Source: Mesorhizobium sp. WSM3859 (GTDB taxonomy: Bacteria > Pseudomonadota > Alphaproteobacteria > Rhizobiales > Rhizobiaceae). Taken from it: a stretch of 64,000 nucleotides of DNA. Below the pieces are notes generated by a model that was not told the origin of the DNA, made no database searches, and saw nothing but the letters and a program-made list of their open reading frames with translations. The stretch covers positions 62,001 to 126,000 of the forward strand of contig NZ_NSGG01000016.1 of the NCBI RefSeq assembly GCF_002295065.1, read 5' to 3'. Shown in pieces: positions 43,339 to 51,771 of this stretch. How positions within the stretch are numbered: position 1 is the first letter of the stretch; each line of letters begins with the position of its first letter. The position numbers and the translations under genes were made by a program.

Positions 43339-44514
43339 ATGGACAGGATCTATCTCGACCACAATGCGACGACACCAATCGATCCCGGCGTGATCGAAGC
43401 GATGGAACCCTATCTCCGCGAGATATTCGGCAATCCGTCGAGCGTGGTGCATGAAGACGGTCACGCGGCGGCGCGCGCGATCGCCATGTCTCGCGCGCTT
43501 GTTGCCGACGCGATCGGCGCGCGCGAAAATGAGATCGTCTTCACCGGCAGTTGCACCGAGGCCGACAATCTCGCGATCTTCGGCATGGCGCGCGCCAATC
43601 CCGGCAAGAAGCATTTGGTAACGACGGCGATCGAGCATCCCGCCATACTCGAGCCGGCGCGCGCCCTGGAACGCGAGGGCTGGCGAGTTACCTATGTGCC
43701 GGTAGGTGAAGATGGCCGAGTCTCGGTGTCGGCTATTGCAGACAGCCTTTGCGACGACACCGCCTTGGTGTCGGTTATGGGGGCGAACAACGAGGTGGGA
43801 TCGCTCCAGCCGATCCAAGAGATTGGCGCTCTGTGCGCGGCGCGCGGCGTGATCTTCCACACCGATCTGGCGCAGATCGCCGCTTATGGCGATATCGATG
43901 TGGAGCGCGACAATATCCATCTCGCCAGCCTGTCCGCGCACAAAGCCTATGGCCCCAAGGGGATTGGCGCGCTTTACGTGCGGGCGCGGCGACCACGGGT
44001 TAAGCTCACGCCCATACTCTTCGGTGGCGGCCAGGAGCGCGGTCTGCGGCCCGGCACTCTCAACACGGCCGGGATCGTCGGCATGGGGACGGCGATGGCG
44101 ATCGCGAAGCGAACAGCGAAATCCGAGGCAGTGCGATTGTCCAGCCTGTGCACCACCTTCCGCGACGCCGTGCTGGAACATGTGCCCGGAGCTTTGCTCA
44201 ACGGTCACCCGACCGAGCGTCTGCCGAACAATCTGTCCTTCTCGATTCCGGGACTAGAACCCCTGGCGTTGATGCGCCGCCTGCGCGACCAGCTGAGCTT
44301 TTCCGCGTCGAGCGCATGCGCGACCGACAAGATCGAGACGTCGCACGTTCTGCTCGCCATGTTCGGCGACACCGAGCGCGCGCGCGGGGCGTTCCGGATC
44401 GCGCCGGGTCGGTTCACGACCGAGGCGCAAATGAGCGCTGCCGCCTCGCTTATCATTGAGGAGTGCACGCGGCTGAGGCGATCCGAGCCGATGCCGGCAC
44501 GCGCGACCGCCTAG
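43339..44514 (+). CDS. dndA: DndA/IscS-like cysteine desulfurase
   Basis: PLP enzyme that takes sulfur from L-cysteine and passes it to DndC. The 391-residue protein has YLDHNATTPIDPGVIEAM, FTGSCTEADNLAIFG, FHTDLAQIAAYGDIDV, the PLP lysine in SLSAHKAYGPKGIGALYVR and the catalytic Cys in SFSASSACATDK. Being last in dndB-C-D-E-A on the same strand is less usual than a divergent dndA. Its stop shares the palindrome CTAG with the stop of the converging gene. Confidence 0.94.
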   Translation: MDRIYLDHNATTPIDPGVIEAMEPYLREIFGNPSSVVHEDGHAAARAIAMSRALVADAIGARENEIVFTGSCTEADNLAIFGMARANPGKKHLVTTAIEHPAILEPARALEREGWRVTYVPVGEDGRVSVSAIADSLCDDTALVSVMGANNEVGSLQPIQEIGALCAARGVIFHTDLAQIAAYGDIDVERDNIHLASLSAHKAYGPKGIGALYVRARRPRVKLTPILFGGGQERGLRPGTLNTAGIVGMGTAMAIAKRTAKSEAVRLSSLCTTFRDAVLEHVPGALLNGHPTERLPNNLSFSIPGLEPLALMRRLRDQLSFSASSACATDKIETSHVLLAMFGDTERARGAFRIAPGRFTTEAQMSAAASLIIEECTRLRRSEPMPARATA

Positions 44515-44993
44515 GCCAGCGTCGCCTTTACAACGGCGTCCCCGATCAGCGCCGTGTAACTCTGGATGAACTCTTCCGCCGTATAGGGCTTCATGTCACG
44601 CTGTTCGGCGAGATATTCATAGCCACCGCTTGCATAGGCGTTGAGCCGCCGCATCCCCTGCTCGGTCAGGCTGTTCGGACTCTCGGAATCGACCAGCCGC
44701 TTGAAGAGCGCGCGGACCTGCGCCTTTTCGCTGACGTCGATTCCGCTCTTGCGGAGCTCGGCGGTTACCAGCAGCCCTATAATTAGGCGGCTCGCCGGAC
44801 GATAATCCTCGACGAATTTCTCGACCAGATCGGTCGCGGGATGCGCCGCGCCGGCCAGTTCGGTGGCGCGTCCACTGGCGAGACCCGCGAGCAGGCACAG
44901 GTAAAAGACGTCGAACTTGGTGCGGAACGGCGGCGCGTCCGCGATCTCGGAGAACCAGCTTTGCGCGTCGGTGCGGAGGCGAAAATAGGCCAT
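44511..44993 (-). CDS. Hypothetical protein, last gene of Dnd-linked operon
   Basis: A 160-residue protein, mainly helical by composition: MAYFRLRTDAQSWFSEIADA, FRTKFDVFYLCLLAGLASGR, DLVEKFVEDYRPASRLIIGL and a C-terminal YTAEEFIQSYTALIGD. It matches no family I know. The ATG at 44993 follows gaggaggacgaatagg and overlaps the stop of the ATPase gene before it, so it is cotranslated and likely its partner. Tail to tail with dndA. DndE-like small DNA-binding roles are possible but unsupported. Confidence 0.8.
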   Translation of the reverse strand: MAYFRLRTDAQSWFSEIADAPPFRTKFDVFYLCLLAGLASGRATELAGAAHPATDLVEKFVEDYRPASRLIIGLLVTAELRKSGIDVSEKAQVRALFKRLVDSESPNSLTEQGMRRLNAYASGGYEYLAEQRDMKPYTAEEFIQSYTALIGDAVVKATLA

Positions 44994-44994
44994 C

Positions 44995-46974
44995 CTATTC
45001 GTCCTCCTCATCGGTGACGTCGAAGCTCATGAAATAGTCGCTGCCCTCGACGACCACGGAATGGTCATTTTGGGTGACGCCGGTCGTCGGAAGCGAGGGA
45101 AGTAGCCGTGCCGTCCCTGGGGTCTTCCGGAACATCGTCAGATAGCGGATCTCGTCGGTCGCGCCCGCCAGCGCGGGCACGAAGCCCGGCAGCTCGGTGT
45201 TGATCGTGAACGCGACAAACTGGCTGCAAAGCTCGGGGATCAAGGCACCGACGCGGCGCCGCCGGCCCATGTCCATCGGGTTGGCCGGGCTGTCGACGAC
45301 CAGCGGGAAATCGTTGTTGCCACGGCGAAGCGCGCTCATCAGGAAGACGTAGCCCGCAGCCAGCACCTGCGCGGTGCTGCCCGTGCCCTGACCCTCCAGG
45401 CGGATGGAACGATCGATCCGGGCGATCGTCAGCGGATCATTGGCGAGCACTTTCTCGAGGCGGGAATTGCTGAGCGCAATGAGTTCGGCCTTGATCTTCA
45501 GTCTGGCAAGCTCCTTGGTGCGCGCCATGATGCCTTTGACGACATCGGTCTGCTTGCGGAGTGTCACCGTCTCAGTGATCTCAGAAATCTTGCTTCCGAA
45601 ATCCTTAACCTTCTTGTCGATCAGCTTGAGCGAGCACGGGTCGGATGCGCCGTCCTTCTCGTCGTCGGCATCAATCTCCTGAACGAGCCGCGCGCACTCG
45701 GCATTAAGCTTGGTCTGCTTGTCGAGCTGCTGCTGCCATGCCCTCAGCTCCTCATCGCCCTCGTCGATCAGTTTTTGCTGAAGCGCGAGCACGGTCTGCC
45801 GTGCCATTTTCTGATCTCGGCGGGCTCCTCCGAGCTGCGCTATCGCGCCCGCAAGGCTTTCGGCGGGTGACTGGGTCTCGGACGAGGCGGTGAAATCGCC
45901 AATGTCTTGCTTGATTGCGTTGATAACGCCGGATTCCGATGCGTCGAGATAACGAAGCGATCGGATCCCGATCTCATGCTTGGCGCCGGGCGTCATCTCC
46001 CGGCCGCAGATGCACTCGTCTTCGTCGAGAAGCTCGTTGAAGAACTGGGCCGAGGTGTTCTCGGGTAGGCGCAGATTGTCGAGATTGTCCTTGAGAGCGA
46101 TCAGCGATGCGGCGAAGGACGGGTGGACGGCCAGCGGCTGGCGAAGCGCCTGCATCGCATTGCCAGCCGCGACAACGAGTGCGCCATCCGTCCGCGTCAT
46201 CTCGATCTTGGCTTCATTGAACTGTTCACGGGTCGATCGACCGGTTCCCAGACGCTCTTCGATCTTCGCGCTCAGATCCGCCATGTCTGCGGCGGTGTCG
46301 CGCACCTGGCCCTCGGCCTTCGCCCTTGCCTGGACAATGATCCCGCGCCGCGCGGTCATATTGGCAAGCTGGGTGCGCAGACGCGTCAGGGCGCCGTCGC
46401 TCTTCGCCCCTGCCTGCTTGGTCCGCCGCGACCATTCCTGCTCCACGAAATCCTCCACCTCATCGAGGAGATAGAGCTGGCAGAGCGCATCGATCGCGTC
46501 GTCCGCCGCCGTCTGCCGCTCGTCGAGCAGGCGTGCGGCAAACTCGCCGTTGAAGACGAACAGGCCGAGAAATTCCCTGGCGAGAAAGCGGCGCACGAGT
46601 GGTGGCGGCGCCCAAGATTGGACCACGCCGCCGCTGCCCGGATTGGTGGTCCGATAGCGCGCAGTGCCCATTTCGAAGTCGAGGACCAGCTCGATCGACA
46701 AGGGCCGACCATCAACGAGCAGCGACACGACGAAGGTGCCGAGGTCGCGATCATCGCCCTTGCGGCGATAGCCTCGCACCATCTTCTCGTCCCACGACGT
46801 CGCGACCCCGCTCAGCGTCGCGATCAGCATCTCAAGCGTGGTGGTCTTGCCGGTGCCGTTGGGCATCTGCAGCAAGGTCACCTTGGGTGTCGCGGGCGCA
46901 GGCCCGATGAGATCAATGACGACATCGGGACAGCGCAGTCCCGATGTTGACCATCCGGCAATATCAATTCGCAC
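44995..46974 (-). CDS. SMC/DndD-like ATPase, Dnd-linked
   Basis: A 659-residue ABC-type ATPase with the layout of DndD/RecN-like proteins but different sequence. Seen: Walker A LLQMPNGTGKTTTLEMLIA, VRRFLAREFLGLFVFNGEFA, and a coiled coil (~residues 180-270 and 400-510) interrupted by CICGREM (a CxC turn, like a reduced zinc hook). The C-terminal end has GQGTGSTAQVLAAGYVFLMS (signature region) and Walker B FPLVVDSPANPMDMGRR. The GTG at 46974 is preferred: TTGGAGGG lies nine bases before it and it overlaps the preceding 65-residue gene by 11 bases. An ATG at 47010 is the alternative. Confidence 0.85.
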   Translation of the reverse strand: MRIDIAGWSTSGLRCPDVVIDLIGPAPATPKVTLLQMPNGTGKTTTLEMLIATLSGVATSWDEKMVRGYRRKGDDRDLGTFVVSLLVDGRPLSIELVLDFEMGTARYRTTNPGSGGVVQSWAPPPLVRRFLAREFLGLFVFNGEFAARLLDERQTAADDAIDALCQLYLLDEVEDFVEQEWSRRTKQAGAKSDGALTRLRTQLANMTARRGIIVQARAKAEGQVRDTAADMADLSAKIEERLGTGRSTREQFNEAKIEMTRTDGALVVAAGNAMQALRQPLAVHPSFAASLIALKDNLDNLRLPENTSAQFFNELLDEDECICGREMTPGAKHEIGIRSLRYLDASESGVINAIKQDIGDFTASSETQSPAESLAGAIAQLGGARRDQKMARQTVLALQQKLIDEGDEELRAWQQQLDKQTKLNAECARLVQEIDADDEKDGASDPCSLKLIDKKVKDFGSKISEITETVTLRKQTDVVKGIMARTKELARLKIKAELIALSNSRLEKVLANDPLTIARIDRSIRLEGQGTGSTAQVLAAGYVFLMSALRRGNNDFPLVVDSPANPMDMGRRRRVGALIPELCSQFVAFTINTELPGFVPALAGATDEIRYLTMFRKTPGTARLLPSLPTTGVTQNDHSVVVEGSDYFMSFDVTDEEDE

Positions 46975-47161
46975 TCGGCGGTCCCTCCAACTGAACGGCT
47001 TCGCGGACATCCTCGTAGCGTTGGGCCTGGTCTTCCTGCGCGTCGTCGCCCTCGGTCATGGCCTGAAGCCATGCTTCGAGCCGGAGCGACAGCGCCCGCG
47101 GTTGACCGCTTTCCTCGACGGCTTCGCGCAATGCGGCCGCCAATGCGGAATCAAGTGCCAT
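46964..47161 (-). CDS. Small hypothetical protein in Dnd-linked operon
   Basis: A 65-residue acidic helical protein: MALDSALAAALREAVEESGQ and RLEAWLQAMTEGDDAQEDQA. It starts at 47161 behind aaggag (six bases), inside the end of the helicase gene, and ends 11 bases into the ATPase gene. The tight overlaps on both sides argue that it is real. No family recognised; an adaptor between helicase and ATPase is a guess. Confidence 0.7.
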   Translation of the reverse strand: MALDSALAAALREAVEESGQPRALSLRLEAWLQAMTEGDDAQEDQAQRYEDVREAVQLEGPPSAN

Positions 47162-49121
47162 GATCATCTCCTTTCCGTACCGTCGCGAGCTCCATAAGCC
47201 ACGCGTTGCGTTCCTGATCCGCGTTCGGGATGGCGTCAGCTTCACCTCCCGGTCGCACGAAGTCCACCACAAGTGCGCGCTTGCCGAGATTAGTCGGGTC
47301 GATCCGCAAGCAGCGCCCGATCCGCTGGATCGTCTCGAGCTTGGCGCGTGCGGAGGCGAACAGGATCACCGCGTTGAGTGAGCGGATGTCGATGCCTTGC
47401 GAGATGCGATGGCAGGTGATGAGGCAATCGATATCGCCGCGCGCAAAGGCGATCAAATGGTCGCGATCATCATCGGCATAATAGGTGCGGTAGCGGTGGG
47501 TGCGGCGATGGATCGAAGCGAGGATGCGCTCACCATATTCGATCGTCTCGACGAACACGATGCTGCGGTTCAGGATCTCCGGGGCGACCCGCAGATGCTC
47601 CTCGAAGATATCGGGCTTGGCTTCGGCGGTCTTGTAGACCTTGGCGATCTCGGTCCAGAGTTCTTCGTTCCCCATCGGCCGGCCTTCGCGGAAGCGCGCG
47701 GCCTTCTTGGCATAGACGAGGCGAAGCCGCTCGCGGTCGCCATCGGTCAGGTCATAGGCAAGCGGCCGATAATCGAATTCGCTGAGCACCCCGCGCGCGA
47801 TCGCCCTTTCGAGCGGGAAGCGGTACAGGGTCGGTCCTAGTTCGCTGGTGATGAACTCATTTCCCTCGGCGTCATAGGCGCGGTCGGGCGTGGCACTTAG
47901 ACCGATGCGCCAGCCAAATGCGGCATGCTGGCCTGCCAGGCTTGCCACCAAGCTCGGCGTGCCGAGCCCATGAACTTCGTCATGGATGATGAGTGCCTTG
48001 GCCTTGATTCGGTCGGGCAAGCGCGGGAGCAATCGGGCGAGTTGCCCGCGCGAGACGACAATGAGCGTCTTTTCCGGATCAACGAGGAAGTCGCCCATCT
48101 CGTGATTTCCTCCGAAATGACGATAGATTAGCCATTTCGGACCGCCATCCAGATTCCAGGCGTCGAGCTCTCCCGCCCATTGCTCGAGCAGGTCGGTCCC
48201 TTCCATCGTGACGATGGCGCAGTTGATCGCGCCCTTGGAAACGAGATGAGCCAGTATTTTGATCGCTGTCCGTGTCTTGCCGGTGCCGGTCGCCATTTCG
48301 ATAATGCCCGCGGGATTTTCCAGGAACGCCGCCACCGCCTCGTCCTGATGACGCCAGCGCGGATCGACTTCTGCAGGTTCGTCGGACTTCTCCTGAGGCG
48401 GCGGTTCGACGAACGGCCAATCGGCATTCTGCCGCAGCCTGTCCAAGATCTTCGCCGACGGCGTAACGACGGCGAGACCGGCTGCTTCGCCCGCCCAGGT
48501 TTCATCGAACTGCTCGGCCTTGGTAGCGACGCGGTCCTGTTCGCCAAGCAGCCAGTCGCAATAGACATCTATGCTCTCATAGTTGCGGCTATGGCCGCCG
48601 GTCGTCTCGTTCGCCGAGCCGGTGAAGGCGATCCTGCCACCGCCCTCCAGATCAAAGATGCCGAACTTCTCATGGAAGATGCCGGGTTCGTCGAGATGCT
48701 CCGGAAAAGCGAACTTCAGCTCGAGCCGGTCATTGGCAATAAGCCAGGCGAAGACGCGCGCACGGATCGCGATGTCGTTGGGTGAGAGCGCAAGGTCGGC
48801 AATTTCTTCCAGGATGCGATCGACGACGATCGCCCGGTAGGCGGCACGCGCGTGCTCATCGTCGAGTGTCATCAACGTGCGCCGGTCCGCCTCGGAGATC
48901 ATCGGCGACGAAATAAGACGGATGGACAGCATCTTGAGCGCGGCCCGAGGAAGCCCATCGATCCAGGCGAGCAAAGCAGTGCTGGAGAAATATCCAGCGG
49001 CACGACGATAGAGACTGGCCTCCCGAATGCAAGGCGCAAAAAAATCGTCGGCGAGGCTGTCGTGGCCGCTCCGGTAGTGACTCTTTGGATGAAAGCCGGT
49101 GTGCTCAGCCCCCTTAGTCAT
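47151..49121 (-). CDS. PLD-domain/DEVH-box helicase, Dnd-linked
   Basis: A 656-residue superfamily 2 protein. Residues ~1-210 resemble a phospholipase D-type nuclease domain (GIFHEKFGIFDLEGGGRIAF and TGSANETTGG: HxK plus Gly-Ser-x-Asn). The helicase follows: Q-motif region WRHQDEAVAAFL, Walker A IEMATGTGKTRTAIKIL, box II IHDEVHGLG, motif III GLSATPDR, and motif VI LETIQRIGRCLRID near the end. The design, nuclease plus translocase, is that of restriction-type effectors. It lies 18 bases after the stop of the 847-residue gene and overlaps the 65-residue gene. Confidence 0.88.
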   Translation of the reverse strand: MTKGAEHTGFHPKSHYRSGHDSLADDFFAPCIREASLYRRAAGYFSSTALLAWIDGLPRAALKMLSIRLISSPMISEADRRTLMTLDDEHARAAYRAIVVDRILEEIADLALSPNDIAIRARVFAWLIANDRLELKFAFPEHLDEPGIFHEKFGIFDLEGGGRIAFTGSANETTGGHSRNYESIDVYCDWLLGEQDRVATKAEQFDETWAGEAAGLAVVTPSAKILDRLRQNADWPFVEPPPQEKSDEPAEVDPRWRHQDEAVAAFLENPAGIIEMATGTGKTRTAIKILAHLVSKGAINCAIVTMEGTDLLEQWAGELDAWNLDGGPKWLIYRHFGGNHEMGDFLVDPEKTLIVVSRGQLARLLPRLPDRIKAKALIIHDEVHGLGTPSLVASLAGQHAAFGWRIGLSATPDRAYDAEGNEFITSELGPTLYRFPLERAIARGVLSEFDYRPLAYDLTDGDRERLRLVYAKKAARFREGRPMGNEELWTEIAKVYKTAEAKPDIFEEHLRVAPEILNRSIVFVETIEYGERILASIHRRTHRYRTYYADDDRDHLIAFARGDIDCLITCHRISQGIDIRSLNAVILFASARAKLETIQRIGRCLRIDPTNLGKRALVVDFVRPGGEADAIPNADQERNAWLMELATVRKGDDHGT

Positions 49122-49139
49122 TCAAGCCCCGATGCCGCA

Positions 49140-51683
49140 TCATTCCTCGAGCAACCAACGTAGCAGGTCCTCGCGCTTCTGCCTCTCGGCAGATTGGCGG
49201 CTCTCAGCCATAATGGCGTCGAGCGGATCGATCACCATACTCCCCGATGCGATCGGGGCGCTGCCGCGGCCTTCGAACATCTCGGCAAGCCGGCCTGGCT
49301 CGGGCCAGCCCCGCATATCGGTACCGGCGGCGCGTATGTCATCTTGCAGCTTCAATCCGGTACCGTGGTCCCAAGCCAGGGTTCCGGTTGAGGAAAGCTC
49401 GTCTATCATTTGCGCGAACAAGTTCTCGGCTCGATCGGTTGCCCGATGCGGCCTCTGCCAGGCCGAAGGATCGGCGCTGTCGCAGTGCAATGCGCCGAGG
49501 GCCAACAAGATCGCCATGACCGACGCAGCTGCATGACTGTCAATCCGCCGTCCCGCCATGCGGTTCACTGCCATCCAGTTGAGCACACCAGCGTTCACGG
49601 CTTCGATGCAGGCCGCGAGAAGGCGATCCAGCTCGGGGCGGACATAGGCGTCCTGACGCGGGGCATCGGCAAGTTCAAATCGGCCTTCGCGCCGTGCCAT
49701 TTCCTGCCAATGCGTTCGCTCCGACGGGGAGATCGGCCAAGCAGCGATGTCCGCGACGGCCAGCAGCGAGCGAAAATTCTCTGGCGCGCCGTGATGGCGA
49801 CCCCACCGTGCGAGCGCAAACTCACCTTCGAGCGACCAGAGCGGGAATACATCGCGACGCTCGCCGGCGCGGCGCGCAAGCGCCAGCAGGCGCAGCTGAT
49901 TATTGTCGAGGAGGTAGGGCGGAGGTGTAACAAGGAGCTGGTCGGGCGATGGGACCTGATGATGCAGGCCATAGACGCCTGGCAGGAGCCGCACAAAGAT
50001 GTGGGGATTGCTGAGCAAAGTCGGCCCGACGCTGTTCGACGAGCGGCCGGGCGGGAGGACGTCCTCGGCATTCTGGTAGAGCGTCAGGAGCCGCTCGGGT
50101 CCGCGGCGTTCTAGTGCCGCGATGAGCGCCTCTGCGCACGTCTCGCCATCGTCCTCCGCATTCTGTTCCTCATACGGGGGGGAGTCATTGCGGACATACG
50201 CTTCAGGATCATCCAGCATAGGAGGGTCGCCGCAGGCCCCGATGCCAAACCAGACCTGATCAAACGTTTCTATGAAGAGATGCGGCGCCGCCTGCATCAC
50301 AATGTCCGCGTCGCGCGCAGAGCATGGATCGGTCGGACAAAGCTGGTGATAGCGTGGGATCAGATGCTGGGCGGCAAGGGGGGCCGACGCCGAGACCAAC
50401 AGGCGGTGCAGACCGAGCGCACGGCGCATTCGCGGCCCCGGCTTCGACTGGACGACATAGCCCTGTTCAAGTTCGAGGCCGAGCTCGATTCGGAGCGCTG
50501 CTTCGATATGCAGTCTATCATATCCGCCAGCTTCAGATAAGGAGCGCGGCAAGGGTAGCTTGAGCAACGCACCGAGGTCGATGGCGGCGGTCCGGGTCAG
50601 GTCTGGGTCTATCGGTGCGCCGATCCAGCCATGAGCGGCGCGCGTCGCTATGGCCGACAGCCAGGTCCGGGGCGACGTTTCGACCAACTCCAATCCTAGT
50701 TGAAGGACACCATCGAGTTTGCGCAATGCGCCATCGGCCTGTCTGTCAGAAATCCATCCGCGACCCTCGCTGATCTGCAACCAGCCGGCCAGCGCTGCTG
50801 CGATATGATCCGCGAGCGGAATGCGCCGCATACGCACCCGCATGCGTTTTAGAGCTCGCTTTTCGATCTGGCGGATGCGCTCGCGTGTCACGCCATAGTC
50901 GGATCCGATGTCCTCAAGCGTCTCCGACGGCGTCTGTCCAAGGCCAAATCTGCGCTCAATGATGAGGCGATCGCGCGCTTCGCATTGGGTGAGCAGCCAG
51001 TCGAGACAGGCTGCGAGCGTTTCGAACTGCGGGACGTCGTCGGCCACCTCATCCGCATCCGCTGCGTGATTCTCACCGAACAGGGCTTCGCAGGTTCGCG
51101 CGATCTGCGCCGGCGGCACGCCGTATTCAGCCAGCAATCGTGGCGTGAGTCGTCGCACAAGCCCCGCCATTTCTTTGACCGACGTCCTGCCAATATTCGG
51201 TCGCGTCCGTAGGGTTGCAAGGAAGTCGTCCAGTGCAAGGGCGACGGTACTGAAGCGCACCGTCCGGAGGTCAGGAGCGGCCAAGCCATTTTGGAGCCGG
51301 ACCGACAGAAGCTCTCCTTCGATCGCCTGGGCGAGCGAAAGGTGCTCGATCCCTTCGAGAATTTCCTGAGGGCTGGGACCATCCCGCGCCGGCGTGATGA
51401 TTTCTGCGGCAGCGGCTGTGACGTCTCCGGTCGCCTTGATGAGCAGATCGAGCTCGCGGGCGGACTTGGCGCCGAAATGCCGAACGTCGCGCATCATGGT
51501 TGGCACGGCCATCGCTCCCGCCGCCAGATAGTCACGAACCGATGCGAACGGCAGGGTGCCGGCGTTGGCCGCGGCAACGACGGAATTGTGTAGCCGCACG
51601 GAGGTATCATGGGCGAGAACAAGAGCCACCAGCTCGGGTGAGTTATCGTCGGATGCGCGCACGACCGGGGCTTGGGCGGTCAC
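49140..51683 (-). CDS. Alpha-CTD-repeat / sigma region-4-like protein, Dnd-linked
   Basis: An 847-residue protein of unknown family with transcription-factor-like parts. Near residues 28-85 and 128-180 are two related segments (SVRLHN..., then MRDVRHFGAKSARELDLLI; SVRLQN..., then RTRPNIGRTSVKEMAGLV) resembling the helix-hairpin-helix RNA polymerase alpha-CTD. At ~232-285 is a sigma-70 region 4-like block: RDRLIIERRFGLGQTPSETL and YGVTRERIRQIEKRALKRMR. No sigma region 2 is seen. The remaining ~560 residues have no match I know. The GTG start at 51683 is weakly supported. Second gene of the minus-strand operon. Confidence 0.82.
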   Translation of the reverse strand: MTAQAPVVRASDDNSPELVALVLAHDTSVRLHNSVVAAANAGTLPFASVRDYLAAGAMAVPTMMRDVRHFGAKSARELDLLIKATGDVTAAAAEIITPARDGPSPQEILEGIEHLSLAQAIEGELLSVRLQNGLAAPDLRTVRFSTVALALDDFLATLRTRPNIGRTSVKEMAGLVRRLTPRLLAEYGVPPAQIARTCEALFGENHAADADEVADDVPQFETLAACLDWLLTQCEARDRLIIERRFGLGQTPSETLEDIGSDYGVTRERIRQIEKRALKRMRVRMRRIPLADHIAAALAGWLQISEGRGWISDRQADGALRKLDGVLQLGLELVETSPRTWLSAIATRAAHGWIGAPIDPDLTRTAAIDLGALLKLPLPRSLSEAGGYDRLHIEAALRIELGLELEQGYVVQSKPGPRMRRALGLHRLLVSASAPLAAQHLIPRYHQLCPTDPCSARDADIVMQAAPHLFIETFDQVWFGIGACGDPPMLDDPEAYVRNDSPPYEEQNAEDDGETCAEALIAALERRGPERLLTLYQNAEDVLPPGRSSNSVGPTLLSNPHIFVRLLPGVYGLHHQVPSPDQLLVTPPPYLLDNNQLRLLALARRAGERRDVFPLWSLEGEFALARWGRHHGAPENFRSLLAVADIAAWPISPSERTHWQEMARREGRFELADAPRQDAYVRPELDRLLAACIEAVNAGVLNWMAVNRMAGRRIDSHAAASVMAILLALGALHCDSADPSAWQRPHRATDRAENLFAQMIDELSSTGTLAWDHGTGLKLQDDIRAAGTDMRGWPEPGRLAEMFEGRGSAPIASGSMVIDPLDAIMAESRQSAERQKREDLLRWLLEE

Positions 51684-51771
51684 CGGAACCGGCTCGCCAC
51701 GCTTGAACGCCGCGCCAATCTTGTTGAATCACGCGTGAGGCAAGGCGCTGCTCGTATCGCGGATTGCAATT

